The notes under the pieces are model-generated. The model ran no database searches and was not told the origin of the DNA. It worked only from the letters and a program-made list of their open reading frames with translations. A DNA stretch of 20,240 bases, from positions 1-20,240 of the forward strand of contig USPH01000004.1 in the NCBI GenBank assembly GCA_900556515.1. Direction: 5' to 3'. Below, in pieces: positions 7,575 to 16,533 of the stretch. The position numbers and the translations under genes are program-made. Source of the stretch: an uncultured Collinsella sp. GTDB lineage: Bacteria > Actinomycetota > Coriobacteriia > Coriobacteriales > Coriobacteriaceae. Every line of letters begins with the position of its first letter. Position 1 is the stretch's first letter.

Positions 7575-7605
7575 GTAGTTGCTGCCCAAGCTATCTGATT
7601 AGCGA

Positions 7606-7641
7606 CAGGGGGCGGGCAGACGTTGGTTTGCCCGCCCCCTG
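7606..7641 (+). other. Intercistronic hairpin between binding-protein and first permease genes
   Basis: A perfect 13-bp stem (7606-7618 with 7629-7641, CAGGGGGCGGGCA) has a 10-nt loop and no T-run after it. It is therefore unlikely to be a full terminator. Its place just after the binding-protein gene matches stabilising or attenuating hairpins that raise binding-protein mRNA over permease mRNA in maltose operons. GCATATTGAAAGG follows and includes the ribosome binding site of the next gene. Confidence 0.75.
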
Positions 7642-7661
7642 CATATTGAAAGGACCCTTCT

Positions 7662-8516
7662 ATGGGCAAAGCACTCAAGCGCTGGTGGCCGCTCTTTATG
7701 CTGCCCACGTGCCTGGCGTTTATGATCGGGTTCGTGATCCCCTTTATCCAGGGCTTCTATCTCTCGTTCTGCCAGTTTATTACCATCAACAATACGCACT
7801 TTGTCGGTATCGAGAACTACGTGCGTGCACTGTCCGATCCGCAGTTTGCCACGTCGTTCTTCTTTACCGTGGCGTTTGCCTTCCTGTCGACGGTGCTCAT
7901 CAACGTGATCGCCCTGGCCATTGCGCAGGCGCTCACCCGCAAGGCGCTCAAAGGCACCAACATCTTCCGTACGATCTTCTTTATGCCTAACCTGATCGGC
8001 GGCATCGTGCTGGGCTACATTTGGCAGATTCTGATCAACTGCCTGCTCTCCAACGTGGGCGCCCAGCTCATCGCTCTTAACTCTGCTGCTGGCTTCTGGG
8101 GCCTTATCATCCTGACCCTGTGGCAGCAGGTCGGCTACATGATGATCATCTACATCGCTGGTCTGCAGTCCATTCCGTCCGACTACATCGAGGCCGCCAA
8201 GGTCGACGGCGCTACGGCATGGCAGACGTTTTGGAAGGTTAAGATCCCTAACCTGATGCCGACCATCACCATCTGCCTGTTCCTGTCCATCACCAACGGC
8301 TTTAAGCTGTTCGACCAGAACCTCGCCCTTACCGGCGGCGCCCCCGCGCACTCCACCGAGATGCTCGCCCTGAACATCTACAACACGTTCTATTCGCGTG
8401 CCGGTATCGCATGGCAGGGCATTGGTCAGGCCAAGGCGGTTATCTTCTGCATCCTGGTCGTGGCCATCTCCATGATTCAGCTTAAGGCCACGAGGTCCAA
8501 GGAGGTGCAGCAGTAA
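7662..8516 (+). CDS. Sugar ABC transporter permease (MalF/MsmF-like)
   Basis: This 284-residue inner-membrane protein of the binding-protein-dependent transport family has six predicted hydrophobic segments. The first follows MGKALKRWWPLFMLP. The cytoplasmic EAA loop that docks the ATPase reads EAAKVDGATAWQTFWKVKIPNL. There is no large periplasmic insertion such as E. coli MalF has, so it is the short form seen in MsmF/LacF-type systems. The start is supported by GAAAGG about 8 nt upstream. Its TAA stop shares one base with the ATG of the second permease, which indicates translational coupling and a heterodimeric channel. Confidence 0.92.
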   Translation: MGKALKRWWPLFMLPTCLAFMIGFVIPFIQGFYLSFCQFITINNTHFVGIENYVRALSDPQFATSFFFTVAFAFLSTVLINVIALAIAQALTRKALKGTNIFRTIFFMPNLIGGIVLGYIWQILINCLLSNVGAQLIALNSAAGFWGLIILTLWQQVGYMMIIYIAGLQSIPSDYIEAAKVDGATAWQTFWKVKIPNLMPTITICLFLSITNGFKLFDQNLALTGGAPAHSTEMLALNIYNTFYSRAGIAWQGIGQAKAVIFCILVVAISMIQLKATRSKEVQQ

Positions 8517-9355
8517 TGAAACGCGATAAGGTTATCAACCGCGCGCTCTCGATTTTCTTTACGATTCTGTCGCTCGCGTGGATCTACCCCGTGTTCATGA
8601 TTGCGCTTAACTCTTTTAAGAAAGCGACCGCAATCAGCACCACCACGGCATTCGATCTGCTCACGCCCGAGACGTTCAACGGCCTCGCAAACTACATGCA
8701 CGCCCTTAACGAGCAGGGCTTTGCCTCGGCATTTATGTACTCGCTCATCATCACGGTCACGTCGGTCGTGCTGATCTTGGTGTGCTGCTCCATGTGCGCT
8801 TGGTACGTGGTTCGTGTCAACAACAAGATCTCGAACTTCTTCTATTACCTGTTCGTGTTCTCGATGGTCGTGCCGTTCCAGATGCTCATGTTCACGCTGT
8901 CCAATTTGGCGGACCGCATCGGCTTCAACACGCCGTTCAACATCTGCTTTATCTACCTCGGCTTTGGCGCGGGCCTGGCGGTCTTTATGTTCGCCGGTTT
9001 TGTAAAGAACATCCCGCTCGAGATCGAGGAGGCGGCCATGATTGATGGCTGCAACCCGGTCCAGGTGTTCTTTAAGATCGTCCTTCCCATCATGAAGCCC
9101 ACCTATCTTTCGGTCGGCATCCTCGAGACCATGTGGGTCTGGAACGACTATCTGCTGCCCTACCTTACGCTCGACTCCACCAAGTACAAGACCATTCCTA
9201 TCTTGATCCAGTACTTCCGCGGCGGCTACGGCCACGTCGAGCTCGGCCCCATGATGGCCTGCATCATGATGGTCGTTATCCCCATCGTTATCATGTACAT
9301 CCTCTGTCAGAAGTACATCATCGACGGCGTGGTGGCAGGTGCCGTCAAGGGCTGA
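8516..9355 (+). CDS. Sugar ABC transporter permease (MalG/MsmG-like)
   Basis: This 279-residue partner permease has six hydrophobic segments and the EAA loop EEAAMIDGCNPVQVFFKIVLPIMKP. The conserved tail includes WNDYLLPYL and ends QKYIIDGVVAGAVKG, the usual ending of MalG-type permeases. It starts on the last base of the preceding stop codon. A GAGGTG-like sequence inside the upstream gene (about 8 nt before ATG) can serve as its ribosome binding site. The ATPase gene follows after 68 nt containing a hairpin. Confidence 0.92.
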   Translation: MKRDKVINRALSIFFTILSLAWIYPVFMIALNSFKKATAISTTTAFDLLTPETFNGLANYMHALNEQGFASAFMYSLIITVTSVVLILVCCSMCAWYVVRVNNKISNFFYYLFVFSMVVPFQMLMFTLSNLADRIGFNTPFNICFIYLGFGAGLAVFMFAGFVKNIPLEIEEAAMIDGCNPVQVFFKIVLPIMKPTYLSVGILETMWVWNDYLLPYLTLDSTKYKTIPILIQYFRGGYGHVELGPMMACIMMVVIPIVIMYILCQKYIIDGVVAGAVKG

Positions 9356-9379
9356 TGCCGTAACTGTTTTGCAAGTTTC

Positions 9380-9406
9380 TGCGGCGCCCCTCAGCGCGGC
9401 GCCGCA
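9380..9406 (+). other. Intercistronic hairpin before the ATPase gene
   Basis: TGCGGCGCC (9380-9388) pairs perfectly with GGCGCCGCA (9398-9406). There is no T-run. It is followed by TATCGAAAGG, nearly the same sequence as after the 7606-7641 hairpin. It probably tunes mRNA stability or ATPase translation rather than ending transcription. Confidence 0.65.
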
Positions 9407-9423
9407 TATCGAAAGGTAGAGAC

Positions 9424-10623
9424 ATGGCCGAGATCGTTCTCAAACATGTTCAGAAGGTGTATCCCAACAACGAGTCAAAAAAGAAGGGCTTCTTTGGCAA
9501 AAAGAAGAAGACCGAGGAGAAGAAGCACAACCTCAAAGTTACCGAGGACGGTGTGCTCGCTGTAGAGGACTTCAACCTCACCGTTCACGACCAGGAGTTC
9601 GTCGTCCTCGTTGGCCCCTCTGGCTGCGGTAAGTCCACGACGATGCGCATGGTCGCCGGCCTGGAGGACATTACCTCGGGCGATGTGCTCATCGACGGCA
9701 AGCGTGTCAACGACGTGGCGCCCAAGGACCGCGACATCGCCATGGTGTTCCAGAGCTACGCTCTGTACCCCAATATGACGGTGTACGAGAACATGGCATT
9801 TACGCTCGAGCTCAAGAAGGTTCCCAAGGACGAGATCGACCGCAAGGTTCGCTCTGCTGCCGAGATTCTGGGCATTACCGAGTACCTCGACCGTAAGCCC
9901 AAGGCGCTCTCCGGCGGCCAGCGCCAGCGTGTCGCTATCGGCCGCGCCATCGTGCGTGACCCCAAGGTCTTCCTGATGGACGAGCCGCTGTCCAACCTGG
10001 ACGCCAAGCTTCGTAACCAGATGCGTGCCGAGCTCATTAAGCTGCGCCACGAGATCAAGGGCACGTTCATTTATGTTACTCACGACCAGACCGAGGCTAT
10101 GACCCTCGGTGACCGTATCGTGGTCATGAAGGACGGCGTTGTCCAGCAGATCGCCACGCCGCAGGAGGTCTTCAACCATCCCGCGAACATCTTCGTCGCC
10201 GGCTTCATCGGCGTGCCGCAGATGAACTTCTTCGATGCCCAGCTGGTGCGCTCGGGCAACGGCTTTACCGTCAAGACCGAGGATATGAACGTGGCGCTCG
10301 CCCCCGAGACTTGCGCTCAGCTTGCCCTCAACTGGGACGGCGGCGACGTGAAGGAGATTACGGCCGGCGTGCGTCCCGAGCAGATCCTGCTTGCCGACAA
10401 GGGCGAGGAGGGCGCGCTCCAGGGTACCGTCGAGGTGACCGAGCTCATGGGCTCGACCGAGCATGTCCACGTGACCGCTCCCGACGGCCAGTTTGTCCTG
10501 ATTATCCCCGTCGTCGACCTCGAGGCCAAGGGCGCGCTCAAGGCTGGCGACACCATCTGGTTCAAGTTCGAGAAGAACGCGACCCACCTCTTCGATAAGG
10601 TCTCTGGCAAGAACCTTATCTAG
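9424..10623 (+). CDS. Sugar ABC transporter ATP-binding protein (MalK/MsmK/UgpC family)
   Basis: This 399-residue ATPase energises the importer. It shows Walker A GPSGCGKST (64-72), Q-loop FQSYALYPNM with Gln110, signature LSGGQRQR (162-169), Walker B VFLMDEP (182-188) and switch His220. A C-terminal OB-fold/TOBE regulatory region follows (about 245-395), with GVRPEQILL and a GSTEHVH-like segment. Unusually, a lysine-rich stretch of about 27 residues (15-41, including KKKGFFGKKKKTEEKK) sits between the first beta strand and the AVEDFNL strand, where typical members have a few residues. Family members are often shared between several importers; this one ends the operon and has its own strong ribosome binding site (GAAAGG). 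A terminator follows 68 nt after the stop. Confidence 0.93.
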   Translation: MAEIVLKHVQKVYPNNESKKKGFFGKKKKTEEKKHNLKVTEDGVLAVEDFNLTVHDQEFVVLVGPSGCGKSTTMRMVAGLEDITSGDVLIDGKRVNDVAPKDRDIAMVFQSYALYPNMTVYENMAFTLELKKVPKDEIDRKVRSAAEILGITEYLDRKPKALSGGQRQRVAIGRAIVRDPKVFLMDEPLSNLDAKLRNQMRAELIKLRHEIKGTFIYVTHDQTEAMTLGDRIVVMKDGVVQQIATPQEVFNHPANIFVAGFIGVPQMNFFDAQLVRSGNGFTVKTEDMNVALAPETCAQLALNWDGGDVKEITAGVRPEQILLADKGEEGALQGTVEVTELMGSTEHVHVTAPDGQFVLIIPVVDLEAKGALKAGDTIWFKFEKNATHLFDKVSGKNLI

Positions 10624-10691
10624 GCCCGGTGCATCCAGGCCCTTCCTTTGGGCGACTGCGGTATTGCCATCCTTTTGCCGCGGTCACATAT

Positions 10692-10735
10692 AAGGCTCCC
10701 CTCCCGTCCACTGGGCGAGAGGGGAGCCTTTCTTT
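10692..10735 (+). terminator. Terminator of the ABC transporter operon
   Basis: AAGGCTCCCCTC (10692-10703) pairs perfectly with GAGGGGAGCCTT (10719-10730), followed by TTTCTTTGT. This is a clear Rho-independent terminator for the plus-strand operon. Confidence 0.92.
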
Positions 10736-10762
10736 GTGTTGGGGCTGTCTGACCGGTCGTTT

Positions 10763-10979
10763 GTCTCGATCTGTAACGGGTGAGGCTGATTTCGGACGTT
10801 AGATGTTACAGATCGAGACGGTTCCGCTGAGCTAACCATTTCATCTAAATCTGTAACACCAAAGGTGAATTTCAGCTGCTAGATGTTACAGATTGAGATA
10901 AACCCAAGGGGAGGGGCCGGTATGTCTCAATCTGTAACAGCTGGGGCCGTTTTTACCGAGTAGCTGTTACAGATCGAGA
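10763..10979. repeat. Tandem array of three palindromic repeats, period about 80 bp
   Basis: Units lie at 10763-10819, 10843-10899 and 10924-10979. Each has arms of about 15-18 bp built on GTCTCGATCTGTAAC and its complement, around a 19-27 nt loop. Arm pairing is perfect in unit 1 (15 of 15), with one mismatch in unit 2 and one G-T type change in unit 3. Unit starts are 80-81 bp apart, with spacers of about 24 nt. Loops and spacers are only partly alike (GTTAGAT and GCTAGAT end loops 1 and 2). The array fills the convergent gap 10624-11080, together with two terminators; no gene is visible there. Confidence 0.85.
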
Positions 10980-11019
10980 TTGTTTGGTCGAGTCGGGTCA
11001 CAGGGTAGCGTGCGGGCAC

Positions 11020-11049
11020 AAAAAGCGGAGCCGCGTTGCCACGACTCCG
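11020..11049 (-). terminator. Terminator of the malQ-glgP operon
   Basis: On the minus strand CGGAGTCG (11042-11049) pairs with CGGCTCCG (11026-11033) with one G-T pair. CTTTTTG follows (11020-11025). It begins about 30 nt past the phosphorylase stop codon. Confidence 0.85.
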
Positions 11050-11080
11050 TTTCTCAAGAGGATGGGTAAGGGAAGCGAAA

Positions 11081-13348
<2,268 letters not shown>

Positions 13349-13394
13349 GTTTTCTCCTGTGATGGGTTGTTTCATGTCTGCAATTCATAAGAAG

Positions 13395-13428
13395 CCCGCG
13401 CGAGGGGATTGGGGTGGCCTCGCGCGGG
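13395..13428 (-). other. Hairpin between malQ and phosphorylase genes
   Basis: A perfect 11-bp stem (CCCGCGCGAGG with CCTCGCGCGGG; 13418-13428 and 13395-13405) has a 12-nt loop and is followed on the minus strand by CTTCTTAT. The T-run is weak. It could be a partial terminator or a stability hairpin separating expression of malQ from the phosphorylase. Confidence 0.65.
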
Positions 13429-13476
13429 AAAAGCAAGCGCGTCCGCACGGTGGGGAGGGGTCGGGCGCGGTGGCTC

Positions 13477-14982
13477 CTATTGAGGAAGCTCGATTTCGGC
13501 TTCCGACGGGATGCGGAAGTAGGTCTCGGTCCAGTCGGTGAGTTTGTGCTCGAGCTCGCGGGTGATGGCGCCGTCGAGCATGCGCCAGGTCCAGTTGCCG
13601 CCCAGCGTGGCAGGGGTGTTGATGCGCGCCTCGTTGCCCAAGTTGAGCAGGTCCTGCATGGTGTAGATGCACGTGTCGCTCACGCTGGCGGCGATGGTGC
13701 GATTGAGTGCATCTGCCATGGGTTCGCCGGCCTGCTGATGGGTGTACAGGGCTGCCTGCTCGCGCTGACGCGGGGTGGCCGTTCCCTCAAACCAACCGCG
13801 CGCCGTCTCGTTGTCGTGGGTGCCCACATAGGCGACGGTGTTGGCGATGTAGTTATGCGGCAGGTAGTACGAGTTGGTGCCCTCAAAGGCAAACTGCAGG
13901 ATCTTCATGCCGGGGAAGCCCGAGTTGTCGCGCATGTCGATGACGCCGGGGGTGAGGAAGCCCAGGTCCTCGGCGATGATGGGCAGCGTGCCGAGCTTTT
14001 CCTCGAGCGTCTTGAAGAACTTGAGGCCGGGACCCTGCGTCCACGAACCGTAGGACGAATCGGGCGAGGAGAACGGCACCTCCCAATAGGCCTCGAAGCC
14101 GCGGAAGTGATCCAGGCGGATGACGTCGTACATGTCGAGGGCGGCGCGAATGCGGCCCTCCCACCAGGAGAAGCCGTCGGACTCCATGGCGTCCCAGTCG
14201 TAGATGGGGTTGCCCCAGTACTGGCCGGTGGCCGAGAACTGGTCGGGCGGCGTGCCGGCGACGCTCACGGGATTGCCGGCGGCGTCGATCTTAAAGAGCT
14301 CAGGCGTCGCCCACATCTCGACGGAGTCACGCGAGACATAGATGGGCAGGTCGCCGATGATGAGAATGTCGCGCTCGTTGGCATAGGCCTTGAGGCGGCT
14401 CCATTGGCGGTCGAAGAAATACTGCGTCATCTGGTGGTAGAGCATGCGCGCGGGATGGGCGGCGCAGACCTTGGCAGATGCTTCGCCGCGGGTGCGCAGT
14501 TCTGCGGGCCACTCCCAAAACGCCTTGAGTCCGCACTCCTCTTTGACGGTCATGAACTCGCAGTAGGGGATGAGCCAGTCCTCGTTGGCCTGGATAAAGT
14601 CATCGAAATCGGCCGGCTTGTCGGCAGCAAAGCGCTCGGCGGCGCGGTCGAGAATCTGACGGCGGCCGTCAAAGATAGCACCGTAGTCGACATTGCTGGG
14701 GTCGGATCCCAGATACGCGCCATCGATATCGCGCTGCTCCAGATACCCTGCCTCGATAAGCTCGGCAAAGTCGATAAAGTTGGGGTTGCCTGCGCGGGCC
14801 GAGAACGACTGATAGGGCGAATCGCCATAGCTGGTCGTCGTAAGGGGCAGAATCTGCCAGTAATGTTGTTTGCACGAGGCGAGAAAATCGACGAAGTCGT
14901 AGGCATTCCAGCCAAAGCCGCCGATTCCGTATGGTCCGGGCAGAGATGAGACGGGCATGAGGACGCCGCTTGCACGCTCCAT
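13477..14982 (-). CDS. malQ: 4-alpha-glucanotransferase (amylomaltase, GH77)
   Basis: This 501-residue cytoplasmic enzyme moves alpha-1,4-glucan segments between maltodextrins, releasing glucose and making chains long enough for phosphorylase. GH77 motifs are in order: SSLPGPYGIGGFG, SPYQSFSARAGNPNFIDF, GDLPIYVSRDSVEMW, the nucleophile region IRLDHFRGF (Asp291), IIAEDLG (Glu338) and VGTHDNET (Asp390). These positions agree with well-studied amylomaltases. I start at ATG 14982 because MERASGVLMPVSSLP aligns with family N-termini and GGTGAG lies about 8 nt upstream. A TTG at 14997 and a GTG at 14994 are in-frame alternatives. It is first in the minus-strand operon, with a GTTTAAAC operator candidate upstream. 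Confidence 0.95.
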   Translation of the reverse strand: MERASGVLMPVSSLPGPYGIGGFGWNAYDFVDFLASCKQHYWQILPLTTTSYGDSPYQSFSARAGNPNFIDFAELIEAGYLEQRDIDGAYLGSDPSNVDYGAIFDGRRQILDRAAERFAADKPADFDDFIQANEDWLIPYCEFMTVKEECGLKAFWEWPAELRTRGEASAKVCAAHPARMLYHQMTQYFFDRQWSRLKAYANERDILIIGDLPIYVSRDSVEMWATPELFKIDAAGNPVSVAGTPPDQFSATGQYWGNPIYDWDAMESDGFSWWEGRIRAALDMYDVIRLDHFRGFEAYWEVPFSSPDSSYGSWTQGPGLKFFKTLEEKLGTLPIIAEDLGFLTPGVIDMRDNSGFPGMKILQFAFEGTNSYYLPHNYIANTVAYVGTHDNETARGWFEGTATPRQREQAALYTHQQAGEPMADALNRTIAASVSDTCIYTMQDLLNLGNEARINTPATLGGNWTWRMLDGAITRELEHKLTDWTETYFRIPSEAEIELPQ

Positions 14983-15067
14983 GAATGCGCTCACCAACCT
15001 TCTTGTTGTGGGGTCGGCCTGCCGATGGGTGTGCAGTCCGCCTCCGATGTTCTGATTCGGTACGCCT

Positions 15068-15097
15068 ATTGTAAAACATGTTGTTTAAACATGTACA
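15068..15097 (-). promoter_or_regulatory. malQ promoter with embedded operator candidate
   Basis: On the minus strand a -35-like TGTACA (15092-15097) and a -10-like TACAAT (15068-15073) are 18 nt apart. The near-palindrome TTGTTTAAACAT (15081-15092) fills the spacer, inside a wider pair of ACATGT repeats (15076-15081, 15089-15094). It shares the GTTTAAAC core with the sites near the PTS-HAD and gntR-type genes. Such a position suits repression. Function is inferred. Confidence 0.55.
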
Positions 15098-15146
15098 GGC
15101 AAGATAAAAAAGTTGGTCGATTTTCGGCGAATGGTTACATGCCATG

Positions 15147-15180
15147 AAAAAGCCCCGACCTCACAACGTGAGATCGGGGC
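15147..15180 (-). terminator. Terminator of galE
   Basis: On the minus strand GCCCCGATCTCAC (15168-15180) pairs with GTGAGGTCGGGGC (15152-15164), one G-T type mismatch, with a 3-nt loop. TTTTT follows (15147-15151). It separates galE from the malQ transcript. Confidence 0.92.
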
Positions 15181-15202
15181 AAGAGCGGTATGTAGGTTTT
15201 TG

Positions 15203-16264
15203 CTACTCGGCGCCGGCGAAGCCGTTGGGGTTGTGGCTCTGCCAGTTCCAGCTATCGCGGCACATGTCCGCGATGTCGTACTGGGCCTTCCAGCCCATCA
15301 TGCGCTCGGCCTTGGAGGCATCGCACCAGTTGGCAGCGATGTCGCCGGCGCGGCGCTCGCGGATCACGTAGGGCAGCTCCTTGCCACAAGCCTTGGAGAA
15401 GGCGGCGACGACCTCGAGTACCGAGGTGCCGGTGCCGGTGCCCAGGTTAAAGATCTCGACGCCGGTCTTGCCGTTCATCCAATTAAGGGCGGCAACGTGA
15501 CCAGAGGCCAGATCGCACACGTGGATGTAGTCGCGCACGCCGGTGCCGTCGGGGGTGGGGTAGTCGTTGCCAAAGACCTGAACGGCCTCGAGCTTGCCCA
15601 CGGCAACCTGGGCGACATAGGGCACCAGGTTGTTGGGGATGCCCTTGGGGTCCTCGCCGATCAGGCCCGACGGATGAGCGCCAATGGGGTTGAAGTAACG
15701 GAGCAGCACGACGTCCCACTCGGGGTCGGCGGTGTGGACGTCCATAAGGATCTGCTCGATCATCCACTTGGTCCAACCATAGGGGTTGGTCGCGGGCTTC
15801 TTAGGATCCTCCTCGGTGACGGGCGGGTTGTCCGGGTCGCCGTAGACGGTCGAGGAGCTCGAGAAGATGATGGACTTGCAGCCATGGTTGCGCATGACGT
15901 CGATGAGCACCAGGGTGTTCTCGATGTTGTTGTGGTAGTACTCGACGGGCTTGCTCACCGACTCGCCGACGGCCTTAAAGCCGGCAAAGTGGATGACGCG
16001 GTCGATCTGATGGGTATCGAAGATCTTGTTCATCGCATCGCGGTCGAGCACGTTGGCCTCGTAGAAGGTGAGGTTCTTGGCGGCCTCGTCGCCCACGATG
16101 GTCTTGACGCGGTCGACGGCGACGGCGCTGGAGTTGGAGAGATCATCGACGATGACGACCTGGTAACCACCCTCGAGCAGCTGAACGACGGTGTGCGAGC
16201 CGATAAAGCCGGCGCCACCGGTAACGAGGACACAGGTGTCTTTGGGGTCGAGTGCTTTGGACAT
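15203..16264 (-). CDS. galE: UDP-glucose 4-epimerase
   Basis: This 353-residue cytoplasmic enzyme of the extended short-chain dehydrogenase family interconverts UDP-glucose and UDP-galactose with bound NAD. It shows the Rossmann motif TGGAGFIGSHT (15-25), DDLSNSS (40-46), HFAGFKAVGES (92-102), SSSSTVYG (136-142 region) and the catalytic YxxxK as YGWTK (Tyr162, Lys166). The tail NPNGF matches bacterial GalE proteins. AGGAG lies 6 nt before ATG 16264. It has its own terminator and stands alone; no other galactose gene is in the window, so it may serve cell-surface polysaccharide synthesis as much as galactose use. The gene upstream is divergent. Confidence 0.96.
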   Translation of the reverse strand: MSKALDPKDTCVLVTGGAGFIGSHTVVQLLEGGYQVVIVDDLSNSSAVAVDRVKTIVGDEAAKNLTFYEANVLDRDAMNKIFDTHQIDRVIHFAGFKAVGESVSKPVEYYHNNIENTLVLIDVMRNHGCKSIIFSSSSTVYGDPDNPPVTEEDPKKPATNPYGWTKWMIEQILMDVHTADPEWDVVLLRYFNPIGAHPSGLIGEDPKGIPNNLVPYVAQVAVGKLEAVQVFGNDYPTPDGTGVRDYIHVCDLASGHVAALNWMNGKTGVEIFNLGTGTGTSVLEVVAAFSKACGKELPYVIRERRAGDIAANWCDASKAERMMGWKAQYDIADMCRDSWNWQSHNPNGFAGAE

Positions 16265-16469
16265 GTAGTCTCCTATCGAATCAGGAACACTTCTTCAGGG
16301 GAGTATAGCGCAGGCAGGGACGCCCAAATCGTGCGCTGTAGGAAAAGCAGAGGATTGTGCTAACGTACTCATAGAAGAGCTTGCGTACGCATAACCTGAT
16401 CTTTGGCATTTGCTTACGAGCCGCTGACCTTGCAGTTTCCTGCCGTTCGTGGAAATCGTTGGGACGCGC

Positions 16470-16533
16470 CATATGTACGCTAATATGTATGAGTTGAGCG
16501 ACATATAAATAAGCATGTAACGGAGTACATATG
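16470..16533. promoter_or_regulatory. 9-bp inverted repeat in the galE/hydrolase divergent gap
   Basis: CATATGTAC (16470-16478) and GTACATATG (16525-16533) are perfect complements. The second copy contains the start codon of the plus-strand gene. A weak promoter (TTGGGA, 16 nt, TAATAT at 16481-16486) overlaps the first copy. It could be a repressor site or an RNA hairpin over the start codon; chance is also possible. Nothing else is visible in the 266-nt gap. Confidence 0.25.

Noticed and set aside
6150..7589. 479-residue ORF on the minus strand, opposite the sugar-binding protein gene
   Set aside because: It is a shadow of a codon-biased gene: Leu/Val/Gly-rich low-complexity translation, no domain, no ribosome binding site, and the plus strand has clear family motifs.
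10763..10979. CRISPR array
   Set aside because: The repeating unit is a long palindrome with drifting loops, only three units, no constant direct repeat of 25-40 bp with unique spacers, and no cas gene nearby.
13414..14949. 511-residue ORF on the plus strand opposite malQ
   Set aside because: Antisense to a gene with complete GH77 motifs; the translation has no recognisable domain.
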